From an uncultured Francisellaceae bacterium (lineage in GTDB: Bacteria > Pseudomonadota > Gammaproteobacteria > UBA6186 > Azoamicaceae), in assembly GCA_903907935.1 (NCBI GenBank), contig CAIVQA010000085.1, positions 1-59,994 on the forward strand: DNA of 59,994 nucleotides, in the 5' to 3' direction. The stretch's first letter is position 1. Each line of letters begins with the position of its first letter. The position numbers and the translations under genes are program-made. Of this stretch, positions 36,230 to 45,198 are shown piece after piece. Below the pieces are notes generated by a model. That model was given only the letters and a program-made list of their open reading frames with translations, had not been told where the DNA came from and ran no database searches.

Positions 36230-38418
36230 ATATTTGCGATTAGAGTATTTTTCAATCTATCCTGTAATCTAGTAACTCGCACTTTACTATTAACATTTTT
36301 TACTGCTAGTACCAATGCTTTCATTTCTCCGATTAATACTACTAAACTTTTACCCCTAGTGATCCCTGTATAAATTAGATTTTTTTGTAATAATGCATAA
36401 TGCTGTAAACAAACTGGAATAATAACCGCTGGATATTCGGAACCTTGAGCTTTATGAATCGTAATAGCGTAAGCCAAAGTAATCTCGTCTAATTCGTTAA
36501 AATCGTAATTAATTAATCTATCATCAAAATTAATTAATAAACTAGAATCTTCTAAATCTATGGAGTCTATAATACCAAGATCACCATTAAAAACCTCTTT
36601 ATCGTAATTATTTACTAATTGAATTACCTTGTCACCAATAGCAAAATCGTTACCAAATCGATGAACCATACATTTTGGATTGTTGGCATTAACATTAAAT
36701 TTTTTTTGTAACAAATTATTTAATGCACCAACTCCAGCGATGCCTTTATTCATGGGGGATAATATTTGTAGATCTTGCCAAAAATTTAACGAAAATCTTT
36801 TCTCGATACGTTCGATAACCTGTAATAATTTATTAGGTAAATCATTAGGATCTTGGATTTTAATAAAATAAAAATCCTGGTTTTTGGTAGGATTTTCTAA
36901 AATTGGCAACTGGCCATTATTGATTCTATGAGCATTAACAATAATTTGTGAACTGGCAGATTGTCTAAAAATTTCTTGTAATTTAATAGTACGAATACAA
37001 TCTGATAATATTAGATCGGTTAATACCGCTCCAATTCCTACTGATGGTAATTGATCTGGATCCCCCATTAAAATTAAAGCACAATCTATTGGTAATGCTT
37101 TTAATAAATTAGCAAACATTAATAGGTCGATCATAGATACTTCGTCTACTAATATTAATTTTGCATCTAATAGATTTTCTTCGTTATATTTAAATTTATT
37201 AGTTTTAGGATCAAAGGCTAACAATCTATGTAATGTAACAGCTGGCATATTAGTAGAACTACTTAATCTTTTGGCGGCTTTACCAGTTGGGGCACAAAGG
37301 AGCATTTTATTAGTTTTATTAGCAATAATATGTAAAATACTTTTTGCTACTGTGGTTTTTCCAACCCCAGGTCCGCCAGTTATAATAATCATTTTATTAC
37401 AAACGGCAGTTTTAATTGCTAAAGTTTGCGAATTAGAAAATTTAATTTTAGAAGATTTTTCTAGATCAATAATTTCTTGATCTACATCCATTAAATTATA
37501 CCAATGTGGTTTATTTTGATTTAATAAAGTAATTTGAGTAGCAATATAACATTCGGCAGTATATATATGTTTTAAATATATTAAATTTTGTTCGTTAATT
37601 AAACGTTTAGCTAAAATTTCTCTTTCTATAGCATTTTTAATAATTTCATTAGAAATTTCTAGTTGTTGTGCCGAATTGTCTATTAAATCTTGTAATGGGA
37701 TAGCACAATTACCATCTGTCATAAATTGTTGTAGGATAAATCTAACCCCGGCTTCTGCTCTAATAATAGAGTCTTTAGGGATCCCTAAAGACATTGCTAA
37801 TTGATCAGCTAATTTAAACCCTATTCCATGGATTTCTAATGCTAATCGATAAGGATTTTCTTTAATTTTAGTAATTGCTTGTTCTTTATAGGTTTTATAA
37901 ATTCGTACAGCTCTAGCTGTTCCTATGCCATGCTCATTTAAAAACATTACAATTTTTCTAACTTCTTTTTGACTAGCCCAAGTAGCTAATATTTTTTGAT
38001 ATCTTTTAGAGCCTATTCCAGGAACTTGTAATAATTGTTCTGGGGTTTCTTCGATTATATCGAATACTTTTAGCCCAAATAAATCGATAATTTTTTTGGC
38101 AAAAAATGGTCCAATTCCCTTAATGAGGCCTGAACTTAAATATTTTTCTATACCAGCTAGAGTGTTTGGGGTAGTTAGGTTAAGTGTTTTAGCTTGAAAT
38201 TGTAATCCATGGGTATTATTTTTAACCCAATTACCTTGGCAATTGATATATTCTCCAACGGTTACATTACAAAGAGACCCAATAACAGTTATTAAATTAG
38301 ATTGTTTACTATTAGATGGTTGTACTTTGAGTACACAAAATCCATTATCTTCATTATAAAAAGTTATTCTTTCTATAACACCAGATACTTGTTCTAAAGG
38401 TTTTACTTCTGCTAACAT
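36226..38418 (-). CDS. recD2: RecD2-like ATP-dependent helicase
   Basis: 730 residues, a typical RecD2 length. An N-terminal OB-like region (VSGVIERITFYNEDNGFCVL) and tandem helix-hairpin-helix region (GIGPFFAKKI, PGIGSKRYQKI) precede the SF1B helicase core with Walker A GGPGVGKTT, Walker B LILVDEVSM, GDPDQLPSVG, and the late motif LAYAITIHKAQGSEYPAVI. It is a 5'-3' helicase outside the RecBCD complex. The TAG stop lies within a solo PE1 arm. Confidence 0.93.
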   Translation of the reverse strand: MLAEVKPLEQVSGVIERITFYNEDNGFCVLKVQPSNSKQSNLITVIGSLCNVTVGEYINCQGNWVKNNTHGLQFQAKTLNLTTPNTLAGIEKYLSSGLIKGIGPFFAKKIIDLFGLKVFDIIEETPEQLLQVPGIGSKRYQKILATWASQKEVRKIVMFLNEHGIGTARAVRIYKTYKEQAITKIKENPYRLALEIHGIGFKLADQLAMSLGIPKDSIIRAEAGVRFILQQFMTDGNCAIPLQDLIDNSAQQLEISNEIIKNAIEREILAKRLINEQNLIYLKHIYTAECYIATQITLLNQNKPHWYNLMDVDQEIIDLEKSSKIKFSNSQTLAIKTAVCNKMIIITGGPGVGKTTVAKSILHIIANKTNKMLLCAPTGKAAKRLSSSTNMPAVTLHRLLAFDPKTNKFKYNEENLLDAKLILVDEVSMIDLLMFANLLKALPIDCALILMGDPDQLPSVGIGAVLTDLILSDCIRTIKLQEIFRQSASSQIIVNAHRINNGQLPILENPTKNQDFYFIKIQDPNDLPNKLLQVIERIEKRFSLNFWQDLQILSPMNKGIAGVGALNNLLQKKFNVNANNPKCMVHRFGNDFAIGDKVIQLVNNYDKEVFNGDLGIIDSIDLEDSSLLINFDDRLINYDFNELDEITLAYAITIHKAQGSEYPAVIIPVCLQHYALLQKNLIYTGITRGKSLVVLIGEMKALVLAVKNVNSKVRVTRLQDRLKNTLIANI

Positions 38419-38427
38419 CTTTATAAT

Positions 38428-38664
38428 ATACTAAATGTACATGAATTTTGGTACTCTAAAAAATAATGAGTGTGAAAATGAGTTTTCGCGTATCCTAGAA
38501 AAACAAGGAGTGTTGTTTGAGCCCCGCGAAGCGGGGCGAGTTTCACGAAAAAATGTCAGGATAGACATTTTTGACGTGTGCAACACGCCCGAAGGGCGAG
38601 CGCCAGGATGGCGCGAGTCACTTGTTTTTTAGGATACCGGAAAAACTCATTTGCGATCGGTATA
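38428..38664. repeat. composite palindromic element PE1, copy J
   Basis: 237 bp. A left arm (ATACTAAATGTACATGAATT, then GGTACTCTAAAAAATAATGAG) is followed by a second left arm (AAATGAGTTTTCGCGTATCC) that pairs with the only right arm (GGATACCGGAAAAACTCATTT). The full-length core includes ATGTC/GACAT and GTGT/ACAC hairpins. It looks like an element beside the remnant of another. Confidence 0.8.
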
Positions 38665-38671
38665 ACACAGT

Positions 38672-40717
38672 CTAACTGCTGGTACTTTCAACCACCTTAA
38701 ATGGATAATAATCGTCCATTTGTAATTCTACATTTAAATTATTGTGATCTTCAACAATAGTGGATAATTGTCTAGTAACCATATTATATTTATTTTCTAA
38801 ATCTACAGTTAAAGCTTGACTGTTAGCTGAGGAACTTAGCAGTACTTTCTGGCTTTCTAATAATACTTCTAGGCTTTTGTTGATCGGTTTTAGTTTTTCC
38901 GAAAATTCGGCAATAAAATTTTTGGCAGTATCTTGTTCCAGTAAATATTCATCAAAAGAACTTTTGATCTGGGTTAATCTAGATTTTAAATTATTAACCA
39001 TTTTTTTGATTTCTTTAGACAATAATAAAAAGTTATTATCTGGTTGATTCCCGGTTTTAGAGGCTTCTAAAGAAACATGTAATGCTAACATATCTGCTAA
39101 ATTACAAACATTTAAAATATATTCTATAGAGCTAGTTAAACTAACAGTGCTTGGTTTTTGATTAATTGGCATAGTTAGATTATTTAAGGCTAAACAAGCT
39201 TCCTGATGATTATTAATTGCATTAACATGTTGAACTAAATCACATTGTAGTTGTTCGTTTGCTTTTATAACATTTAATTGTTGTTCTGGTCCTGTTTGAT
39301 TAGATAGGGCAGCAACATTATTAAGCAAATTGTTATATTTATTAATAAATTGTTTAATTTTAACGGCAACTTGATCTAAAGTATTTTGAAACCAAGAAAG
39401 CAAATTATTTATAATATCAGCAATACCATTAGCATCGGTATTTTTTAGACTAATTCTACTATTAAGATCTTTTTTGGCTAAAACAACCTGCATAAATGTA
39501 CTAATTTTATTGAGTTTGTTATCAGCTTTTTCTATACATAAACAACAAATGGTGTATACAAAAAATAATAATATTGGAATAATAGCTCCGGTAAACATTA
39601 GAATATTTTTTATTGATTTATATAGATTTTGTAAAATAACATTTTTATTACTTTCTACTATGATGCTTAAAGCTCGATCTTCTATTGGAGCAAAATAACT
39701 TAAAGCAACTGCTTTATTGGCATTTAGCCCTTCTACAAAACCTTTTTTACCAGTGGCAGCTTCTCTTGCAGCAACTGTATTTATATTCTTTCCAAAATGA
39801 TTTGGAGTTATTAAATGTAGATCTTGATCTATTAAATAAACAACAGTATTTTCTGTTTTTTCTGGTAGTTTTAGTAACGAATTTATTGTAGATAGTCCTA
39901 TGCTAGTTATTAAAACTCCAACATTTTGAATTTTTTTGGCAACAAATAATAATGGTTCTTGATAGTCTGGTAGATATTCAGAAAAATTTGAGATAACCAC
40001 AGATTCTTCGTTAGCATTAGTATATTTAGCTGCATTAAATGCATTAGCAATTTCTGAGTTAGAAAAGGCTCCGGTTTCTATAGATGATGCAAAATCAATG
40101 TTCTTTTTGGTAGAATAAATAATATTGCCATTTAGATCTACTAATAGTAAATCGTTGTATTTAAATTCATCCATTATTTTTCTAAAAAAAGTATGATATT
40201 TATCGTGTACCCCAGAATAATGCACTATACCTGGAGAATTTTCGTAAGACTCAGATTGTTCGGTTAAATATTTACTTTGTAGCATAATGCTATGTGGATT
40301 TAGATTTTGTAAAAATACTGAAAAATCTATCTTATCTTTATTCCCAGTATGTTCTTTGTATTGTTTAACTATATTATTATAATGTTGGGCTATTTTTAAA
40401 TTTATATAATTTTGTTTTTGTGGTTCTTGGGTGTTTGATTCAACAAGTTGTTCAAATGCGGTTTTAAATTCCATGTAGCCATTTTGGACCATTTGTTCGT
40501 TAGCTAAAAGTTCCATATGTTTTTTTAAATCAGAAAAATAAACTTCTAACTGTTCTTTTTTAAAGTCTCTAATAAGCATTAATTGTTCTTTAGACTTATT
40601 AAGTAAGACGTTATTAATGATAGATTTGCTACAAAAAATTATAAAACCGCTTAACAGTACTAAAGCTAGCGCAGCAGTAATAATTACATTAAGGAGCAAT
40701 TTTTTGTTGATTATCAT
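38672..40717 (-). CDS. degenerate methyl-accepting chemotaxis-like membrane protein
   Basis: 681 residues with the same architecture as the MCP at 29.5 kb: TM1 (about 9-32), a large periplasmic domain with similar spacing and motifs (KKEQLEVYFSDLKKHMELLA; NDLLLVDLNGNIIYS), TM2 (about 370-395), then a helical cytoplasmic part. At the position of the MCP tip it reads MLALHVSLEASKTGNQPDNN instead of [20 protein letters not shown], losing the residues that contact CheA and CheW. It is therefore a paralogue that probably senses a ligand without normal kinase control, or is decaying. Confidence 0.75.
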   Translation of the reverse strand: MIINKKLLLNVIITAALALVLLSGFIIFCSKSIINNVLLNKSKEQLMLIRDFKKEQLEVYFSDLKKHMELLANEQMVQNGYMEFKTAFEQLVESNTQEPQKQNYINLKIAQHYNNIVKQYKEHTGNKDKIDFSVFLQNLNPHSIMLQSKYLTEQSESYENSPGIVHYSGVHDKYHTFFRKIMDEFKYNDLLLVDLNGNIIYSTKKNIDFASSIETGAFSNSEIANAFNAAKYTNANEESVVISNFSEYLPDYQEPLLFVAKKIQNVGVLITSIGLSTINSLLKLPEKTENTVVYLIDQDLHLITPNHFGKNINTVAAREAATGKKGFVEGLNANKAVALSYFAPIEDRALSIIVESNKNVILQNLYKSIKNILMFTGAIIPILLFFVYTICCLCIEKADNKLNKISTFMQVVLAKKDLNSRISLKNTDANGIADIINNLLSWFQNTLDQVAVKIKQFINKYNNLLNNVAALSNQTGPEQQLNVIKANEQLQCDLVQHVNAINNHQEACLALNNLTMPINQKPSTVSLTSSIEYILNVCNLADMLALHVSLEASKTGNQPDNNFLLLSKEIKKMVNNLKSRLTQIKSSFDEYLLEQDTAKNFIAEFSEKLKPINKSLEVLLESQKVLLSSSANSQALTVDLENKYNMVTRQLSTIVEDHNNLNVELQMDDYYPFKVVESTSS

Positions 40718-40743
40718 AACTATTACCTATTATTTGTGAGACT

Positions 40744-40890
40744 ATATTGATCGCACATGAGCCTCCGGTACTCTAAAAAAATAATTCGCTGAACTCGCCC
40801 TACGCAGAGCAGCGCTAACAGCAACAGCATGGGGCTCAGACACCGCTCATTATTTTTTTAGAGTACCGAAAGCTCATTAGCCGAGTGTAT
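40744..40890. repeat. palindromic element PE1, chimeric copy K (subtype 2)
   Basis: 147 bp between the degenerate MCP and the regulator-phosphatase gene. Inner arms match (CGGTACTCTAAAAAAATAAT). Outer arms belong to different classes: GATCGCACATGAG on the left, CTCGGCTAATGAG on the right. The core matches copy C (GAACTCGCCCT...GGGGCTCAGACACCGCTCAT). Confidence 0.85.
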
Positions 40891-40944
40891 ATAAAATAAT
40901 ATGGATTATACAACAAAAAAAATCAAATTATTGGGCTTAGTAGT

Positions 40945-42132
40945 TTAAATCATAGTTATTTCAAGTAGGGTTAAATCATCTTGTTGAGGGCGATCCCCTC
41001 TAAATTCAGCTGTTTGCCTAATAATTTCATCAAAAATAGAAAAATGGGTTTTTGAACTGTCTTCTATAATTGCTTTAATTCGATCTATACCGAACATTTT
41101 ACCATTAAGATCTTGAGTTTCGCTAAATCCATCGGAAAATACGAATAATTTATCGCCTTTATTAAAATCGATACTTGTTAATCTAGAATTAAATTTTTCT
41201 GGTTTTGTTGCCCCTAATGGCATATTAGTGGAGGTAAAAGATCTTTTTAAATGGCCATCAGGGGAAACACAAAGTACTTCTGGCGACCAACCATTCCATA
41301 CTGCTAGTTTTCCATTATTCATATCTACTTCTATAACAGAGGCTGCACAAAAGATATTAGATGGTAAAATATTGTGCAATTTAGAATTTAATTCTATTAA
41401 AAGTTCTTCTAGAGTGAATCCTTTAACAGTTAATTTTAAAAATAATTCAGCGGTAGGGATAATCCCCAGTGCAGCAGACAACCCGTGTCCGGTAAAATCT
41501 CCCATAATAACATAGTAATTTTCGGATGGGCTACGAGCTACTAAACATAAATCCCCATTAAATACTCCTTTAGAGGATACGTAAGTTTTTATAAAATCTT
41601 GTTGTTTTATGGTGCCATATTGAACAATATTATCATAAATATTTTTAGCAACTATTTGTTCATCTAATAATTCTTGGTTCATTTGTTCTACTATTTTTCT
41701 TTGAGCAATAATGGCTTGCTTCATAAAGTAAATTCTTTCCATAGCCTTTAATTTAGATAGCAATACTGTTTGAGAAAATGGTTTAAAAATATAATCATCA
41801 CCACCAGCTTCTATTCCCATAGATAGGCTTTGGTCGTCTGAATGTGAGCTAAGAAAAACAATAGGGATCCAGCTTTCTATTATTTGGTTACTTTGATTTT
41901 GATTAGAATTAGCAGTTGGAGTGTCTAATTCGCGAATTTTTTTGGCAGTCTCGTAACCAGACATTCCTGGCATTTCAACATCTAACAAAATTAGATCTGG
42001 TTTGTTTTTTAAAAAATACTCTACAGCAGCTGTTCCAGTTTCTACTTGATCTACGGTATGCCCCGAAGCACTAAGAATTTCTTTCAGGATATTACGAATG
42101 GTTGCAGAATCGTCCACAATTAAGATTTTCAT
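40945..42132 (-). CDS. response regulator fused to PP2C (SpoIIE/RsbU-type) phosphatase
   Basis: 395 residues. The N-terminal receiver domain has the acidic pair in ILIVDDSAT, phosphoacceptor Asp51 in LLDVEMPGMSG, and a conserved Lys in DDYIFKPFS. A coiled linker follows (about 135-175), then a PP2C-type Ser/Thr phosphatase with metal-binding Asp in VIMGDFTGHGLSAAL, FSDGFSE and RPQQDDLTLLE. Such proteins dephosphorylate anti-sigma-antagonist (STAS) proteins when phosphorylated. It is the only receiver protein near cheA, so it is the likely output (inference). Confidence 0.9.
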   Translation of the reverse strand: MKILIVDDSATIRNILKEILSASGHTVDQVETGTAAVEYFLKNKPDLILLDVEMPGMSGYETAKKIRELDTPTANSNQNQSNQIIESWIPIVFLSSHSDDQSLSMGIEAGGDDYIFKPFSQTVLLSKLKAMERIYFMKQAIIAQRKIVEQMNQELLDEQIVAKNIYDNIVQYGTIKQQDFIKTYVSSKGVFNGDLCLVARSPSENYYVIMGDFTGHGLSAALGIIPTAELFLKLTVKGFTLEELLIELNSKLHNILPSNIFCAASVIEVDMNNGKLAVWNGWSPEVLCVSPDGHLKRSFTSTNMPLGATKPEKFNSRLTSIDFNKGDKLFVFSDGFSETQDLNGKMFGIDRIKAIIEDSSKTHFSIFDEIIRQTAEFRGDRPQQDDLTLLEITMI

Positions 42133-42306
42133 GCATTATATAGCGTCGTTTTTGAATATTTCTTTAGAAATTAAGATCAGAATTATTAGAGTTTTTCTTT
42201 TATTTAAAACAAATAGTTGGTTGTTTGTCTATGTGAATTTTAAGATAAAATTTTAATATACACTATTATAATATTAAGGTATGGACACTAAAAATTATAT
42301 CAAAAA

Positions 42307-44730
42307 ATGAGATATTTGTTTAAACATAAACGCGGGCTACTTATATTAGCTGCGATGATATTGATGACATTATTTCTAGGTCTTAGTAGTGTATTGATCA
42401 AAATAACTGCTTCTACTCAAAAAACTAGCGTTGGTGTTATACAACATTTAAATTTAAATGATGAAACCTTTAATGCAGCAAAGTTGGTTGCTAATATTTT
42501 AGAAAATGATGCTACAACAAATGATACTAATAAAACTGGGTTTAATTGGGTAAACTATTCTACCCCTTCATCATCTGTAGGTCAGTCTGCTCCTACATAC
42601 ACAAGCACAAATGGTCAAGTTTATATTTTAAACCCATTACCTCCTTCTGGTAGCCCCCCAATTTATAAGAACAGCTACATAACAGATACATTTTTAGATA
42701 TGCAAAAAGTAGCAATAGCTGTTAATAGTTCTAGTGTTGTACCATCGTTTTATACTGATAGTACTACTACAAAAGTAAATATTTTTCCGTCGGTGGCAGG
42801 GTGGTCTACAAACAATGGTGGTGGATATTTAGTTGAATTTTTAGGTTCTAGTTTATACACGTCAGATACTTCAAACAAAACTGCTAGCTATACATTTCAA
42901 ATACGTCCATATGCATGTGATAAAGTAGGCAGTGCTGCTACTATGTGTCTGCAAGGTAGTAATATTGCTACTGCTAGTCTAGTTGCACAAGTTACTAGAT
43001 CTTGTCCAAAGACTCTAAATGCTGATGGTACGTATACGCAATTAATAGTGCCTGGTAGCCCTTCCGCAGCCGTTCCTGGTACTGATTTTTATCATTTAAA
43101 TTGCGCCTGTCCTCAACAAAGTGGTATAAATGGTGTTATAGATAGTTACGGTAATTGTTCTTACTGTCCTACTGGTTGCAGCAGTTGTTTATCTGCAACA
43201 GACTGTACTTCATGTAATTCTGGTTATTATTTAAGCGGAGGGACTTGTAACGTTTGTCCTAGTAATGCAACTTGTAGTGGTGGGACTGCTACATTTAGTT
43301 GTCAAAATGGTTTTTCAGCAAGTGGGAGTACTTGTAGTTGCAGTAGCGGGTATACGACGAGTAGTGGGGGGGTTACAACGTGTAATTCTTGCCCTACATA
43401 CGCAAATTGTAATGGTGGTACATCATTTACTTGTCCGACAGGCTTTACCAAAGGTACTAATAGTTGTACTTGTAATAGTAGTAATTATATAAGTGGTAGC
43501 GGAACAACTGCAAGTTGTAACTCTTGTCCTACATACGCAAGTTGTAATGGAGGTACATCATTTACTTGCCCGACAGGCTTTACCAAGGGTACTAGTAGTT
43601 GTACTTGTAGCAGTAGTAATTATATAAGTGGTAGCGGAACAACTACAAGTTGTAATGCTTGCCCAACGTATGCAACTTGCAATGGTGGCTCATCATTTAC
43701 TTGCCCGACAGGCTTTACCAAGGGTACTAGTAGCTGTACATGTAGCGGTAGTAATTATATAAGTGGTAGTGGAACAACTGCAAGTTGTAACTCATGTCCT
43801 ACATATGCAACTTGTAATGGTGGTACATCGTTTACTTGCCCAACAAACTTTACTAAAGGAACTAGCAGTTGTACTTGCAGTGGAGCTATATCAGGTAGTG
43901 GAACTAGTGCAACTTGTAGTGGGTGTCCTACTTATGCAAGTTGTAGTGGTGGTACGTTTACTTGCCAAACAGGTTTTACTACAGGAACTAATAGTTGTAC
44001 TTGTAGTATTAGCAACTATATAAGCGGTAGCGGAACAAGTGCAACGTGTAACTCATGCCCTACATATGCAACTTGTAATGGTGGCACATCGTTTACTTGC
44101 CAAACAGGTTTTACTACAGGAACTAGCAGTTGTACTTGTAGCAGCAGCAACTATATAAGTGGCAGTGGAACAAGTGCAAGTTGTAATGCTTGCCCAATAT
44201 ATGCAAGTTGTAGTGGAGGCACATCTTTTACTTGCCCAACAGGTTTTACTACAGGAACTAGCAGTTGTACTTGTGGCAGCAGCAACTATATAAGTGGCAG
44301 TGGAACAAGTGCAAGTTGTAATGCTTGCCCAACGTATGCAAGTTGTAGCGGTGGTACATCTTTTACTTGCCCAACAGGCTTTACTACAGGAACTAGTAGT
44401 TGTACTTGCAGTGGAACTATATCAGGTAGTGGAGCTGGTGCAACTTGTACTGCTGTTTGTAATGGTTACGTAAGCAACGGTGTTTGCCATGCGTGTTCTC
44501 CTGGTTGCTTAACATGTACAGGTCCAGGTTTAGCAATGCCTAATGATGTTAATGGACTTACTGTTGGATGTACAAGTTGCGATCCTAATTCTTCTACTCC
44601 ACTTACCCTTTTTGTGTCATATACCATACCAGGAGCAACCGGTCCGGGTTCTGTTCTAGATGAAGGTAGCTTATGTGTGAGCTCATGTCCGGCAAATACT
44701 TATGAATTTAATGGTTGGTGTATGCCATAA
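42307..44730 (+). CDS. PilX-like N-terminus fused to eukaryote-like cysteine-rich repeats
   Basis: 807 residues. The N-terminus KRGLLILAAMILMTLFLGLS plus SVLI resembles PilX-type minor pilins of type IV pili (no Glu5, no clear prepilin site). Residues ~40-310 form a Thr/Ser-rich globular part. From ~290 the protein is cysteine-rich: a CTSCNSGYYLSGGTC unit like furin/GCC2-type repeats of protists and animals, then nine ~45-residue repeats with six Cys each (spacing C-x2-C-x5-C-x7-C-x10-C-x1-C), and a distinct Cys-rich end (HACSPGCLTCTG). Likely exported, disulphide-stabilised and possibly at a pilus tip. No named family assigned. Confidence 0.75.
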   Translation: MRYLFKHKRGLLILAAMILMTLFLGLSSVLIKITASTQKTSVGVIQHLNLNDETFNAAKLVANILENDATTNDTNKTGFNWVNYSTPSSSVGQSAPTYTSTNGQVYILNPLPPSGSPPIYKNSYITDTFLDMQKVAIAVNSSSVVPSFYTDSTTTKVNIFPSVAGWSTNNGGGYLVEFLGSSLYTSDTSNKTASYTFQIRPYACDKVGSAATMCLQGSNIATASLVAQVTRSCPKTLNADGTYTQLIVPGSPSAAVPGTDFYHLNCACPQQSGINGVIDSYGNCSYCPTGCSSCLSATDCTSCNSGYYLSGGTCNVCPSNATCSGGTATFSCQNGFSASGSTCSCSSGYTTSSGGVTTCNSCPTYANCNGGTSFTCPTGFTKGTNSCTCNSSNYISGSGTTASCNSCPTYASCNGGTSFTCPTGFTKGTSSCTCSSSNYISGSGTTTSCNACPTYATCNGGSSFTCPTGFTKGTSSCTCSGSNYISGSGTTASCNSCPTYATCNGGTSFTCPTNFTKGTSSCTCSGAISGSGTSATCSGCPTYASCSGGTFTCQTGFTTGTNSCTCSISNYISGSGTSATCNSCPTYATCNGGTSFTCQTGFTTGTSSCTCSSSNYISGSGTSASCNACPIYASCSGGTSFTCPTGFTTGTSSCTCGSSNYISGSGTSASCNACPTYASCSGGTSFTCPTGFTTGTSSCTCSGTISGSGAGATCTAVCNGYVSNGVCHACSPGCLTCTGPGLAMPNDVNGLTVGCTSCDPNSSTPLTLFVSYTIPGATGPGSVLDEGSLCVSSCPANTYEFNGWCMP
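43246..44445 (+). repeat. nine tandem ~135 bp coding repeats
   Basis: Units start at 43246, 43381, 43516, 43651, 43786, 43915, 44047, 44182 and 44317, with lengths 135, 135, 135, 135, 129, 132, 135, 135 and 129 bp. The first is the most diverged. Later units split into a TKGT set and a TTGT set, suggesting stepwise duplication. Confidence 0.9.
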
Positions 44731-45097
44731 TAGCAACCAATTGGCCAAATATAGCAATAAAAGTTGCTTAGAAATTAATTTAGAGCGTACACTAGAAATT
44801 GCCGATTATTTCCAGTCTCAACAACCTAAACAAATTTGGAATTTATTAAAATTACATTTTAAGCATCAAGCTAATGATCAAAACAGTCTATTATTTTTAG
44901 ACGAAATTCAAGCAACTCCAAAAATCATAGCTTATCTACGTTATGATCTTCATAAATATGGGCGACTTAAAAAGTTACCAATAATTAGAAGAGTACTACT
45001 AAGAACACAAATAAATACGAAAAAATTTAAATTATTATCTTTACCATTTTATCTTGTTGGTCAATTAAACAGGTTGCTTGAGCAGGCAGTATGCTGA
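44731..45097 (+). pseudogene. relic of a DUF4143-type ATPase gene
   Basis: The open frame matches pieces of the neighbouring intact ATPase: SCLEINLERTLEIADYF corresponds to the segment after Walker A, LLFLDEIQATPKIIAYLRY is Walker B, and FYLVGQLNRLLEQAV is the C-terminus. Walker A and nearly 300 residues between Walker B and the end are missing. It is fused in the DNA directly behind the cysteine-rich gene. The frame begins at 44702, overlapping that gene, but has no credible start. Confidence 0.75.
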
Positions 45098-45198
45098 ATT
45101 AATTTAACGCTTGATTTTCTTCTTAATTTGACTATAATAACCCCCATATTTTATTCATAATATGAATTTTTTATGGTATACATAATTGTGTATTTACA

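Noticed and set aside
38435..38632. A 65-codon plus-strand open frame.
   Set aside because: It is the readable frame of PE1 copy J itself, with no ribosome-binding site. It is worth noting only because the element lacks stops in that frame.
4251..40890. Reading the regularly recurring palindromes as a CRISPR array or as IS elements.
   Set aside because: They are dispersed over 37 kb with unrelated genes between them, lack short uniform spacers, and no cas gene or transposase is present.
43265..44023. Plus-strand frames in a second register across the Cys-rich repeats.
   Set aside because: They are shadow frames of a tandem repeat; composition is Val/Leu-rich only because of the repeat DNA.
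45127..45150. TTGACT near 45127 as a promoter for the ATPase gene.
   Set aside because: No convincing -10 box at 16-18 bp; in this AT-rich gap such matches are expected by chance.
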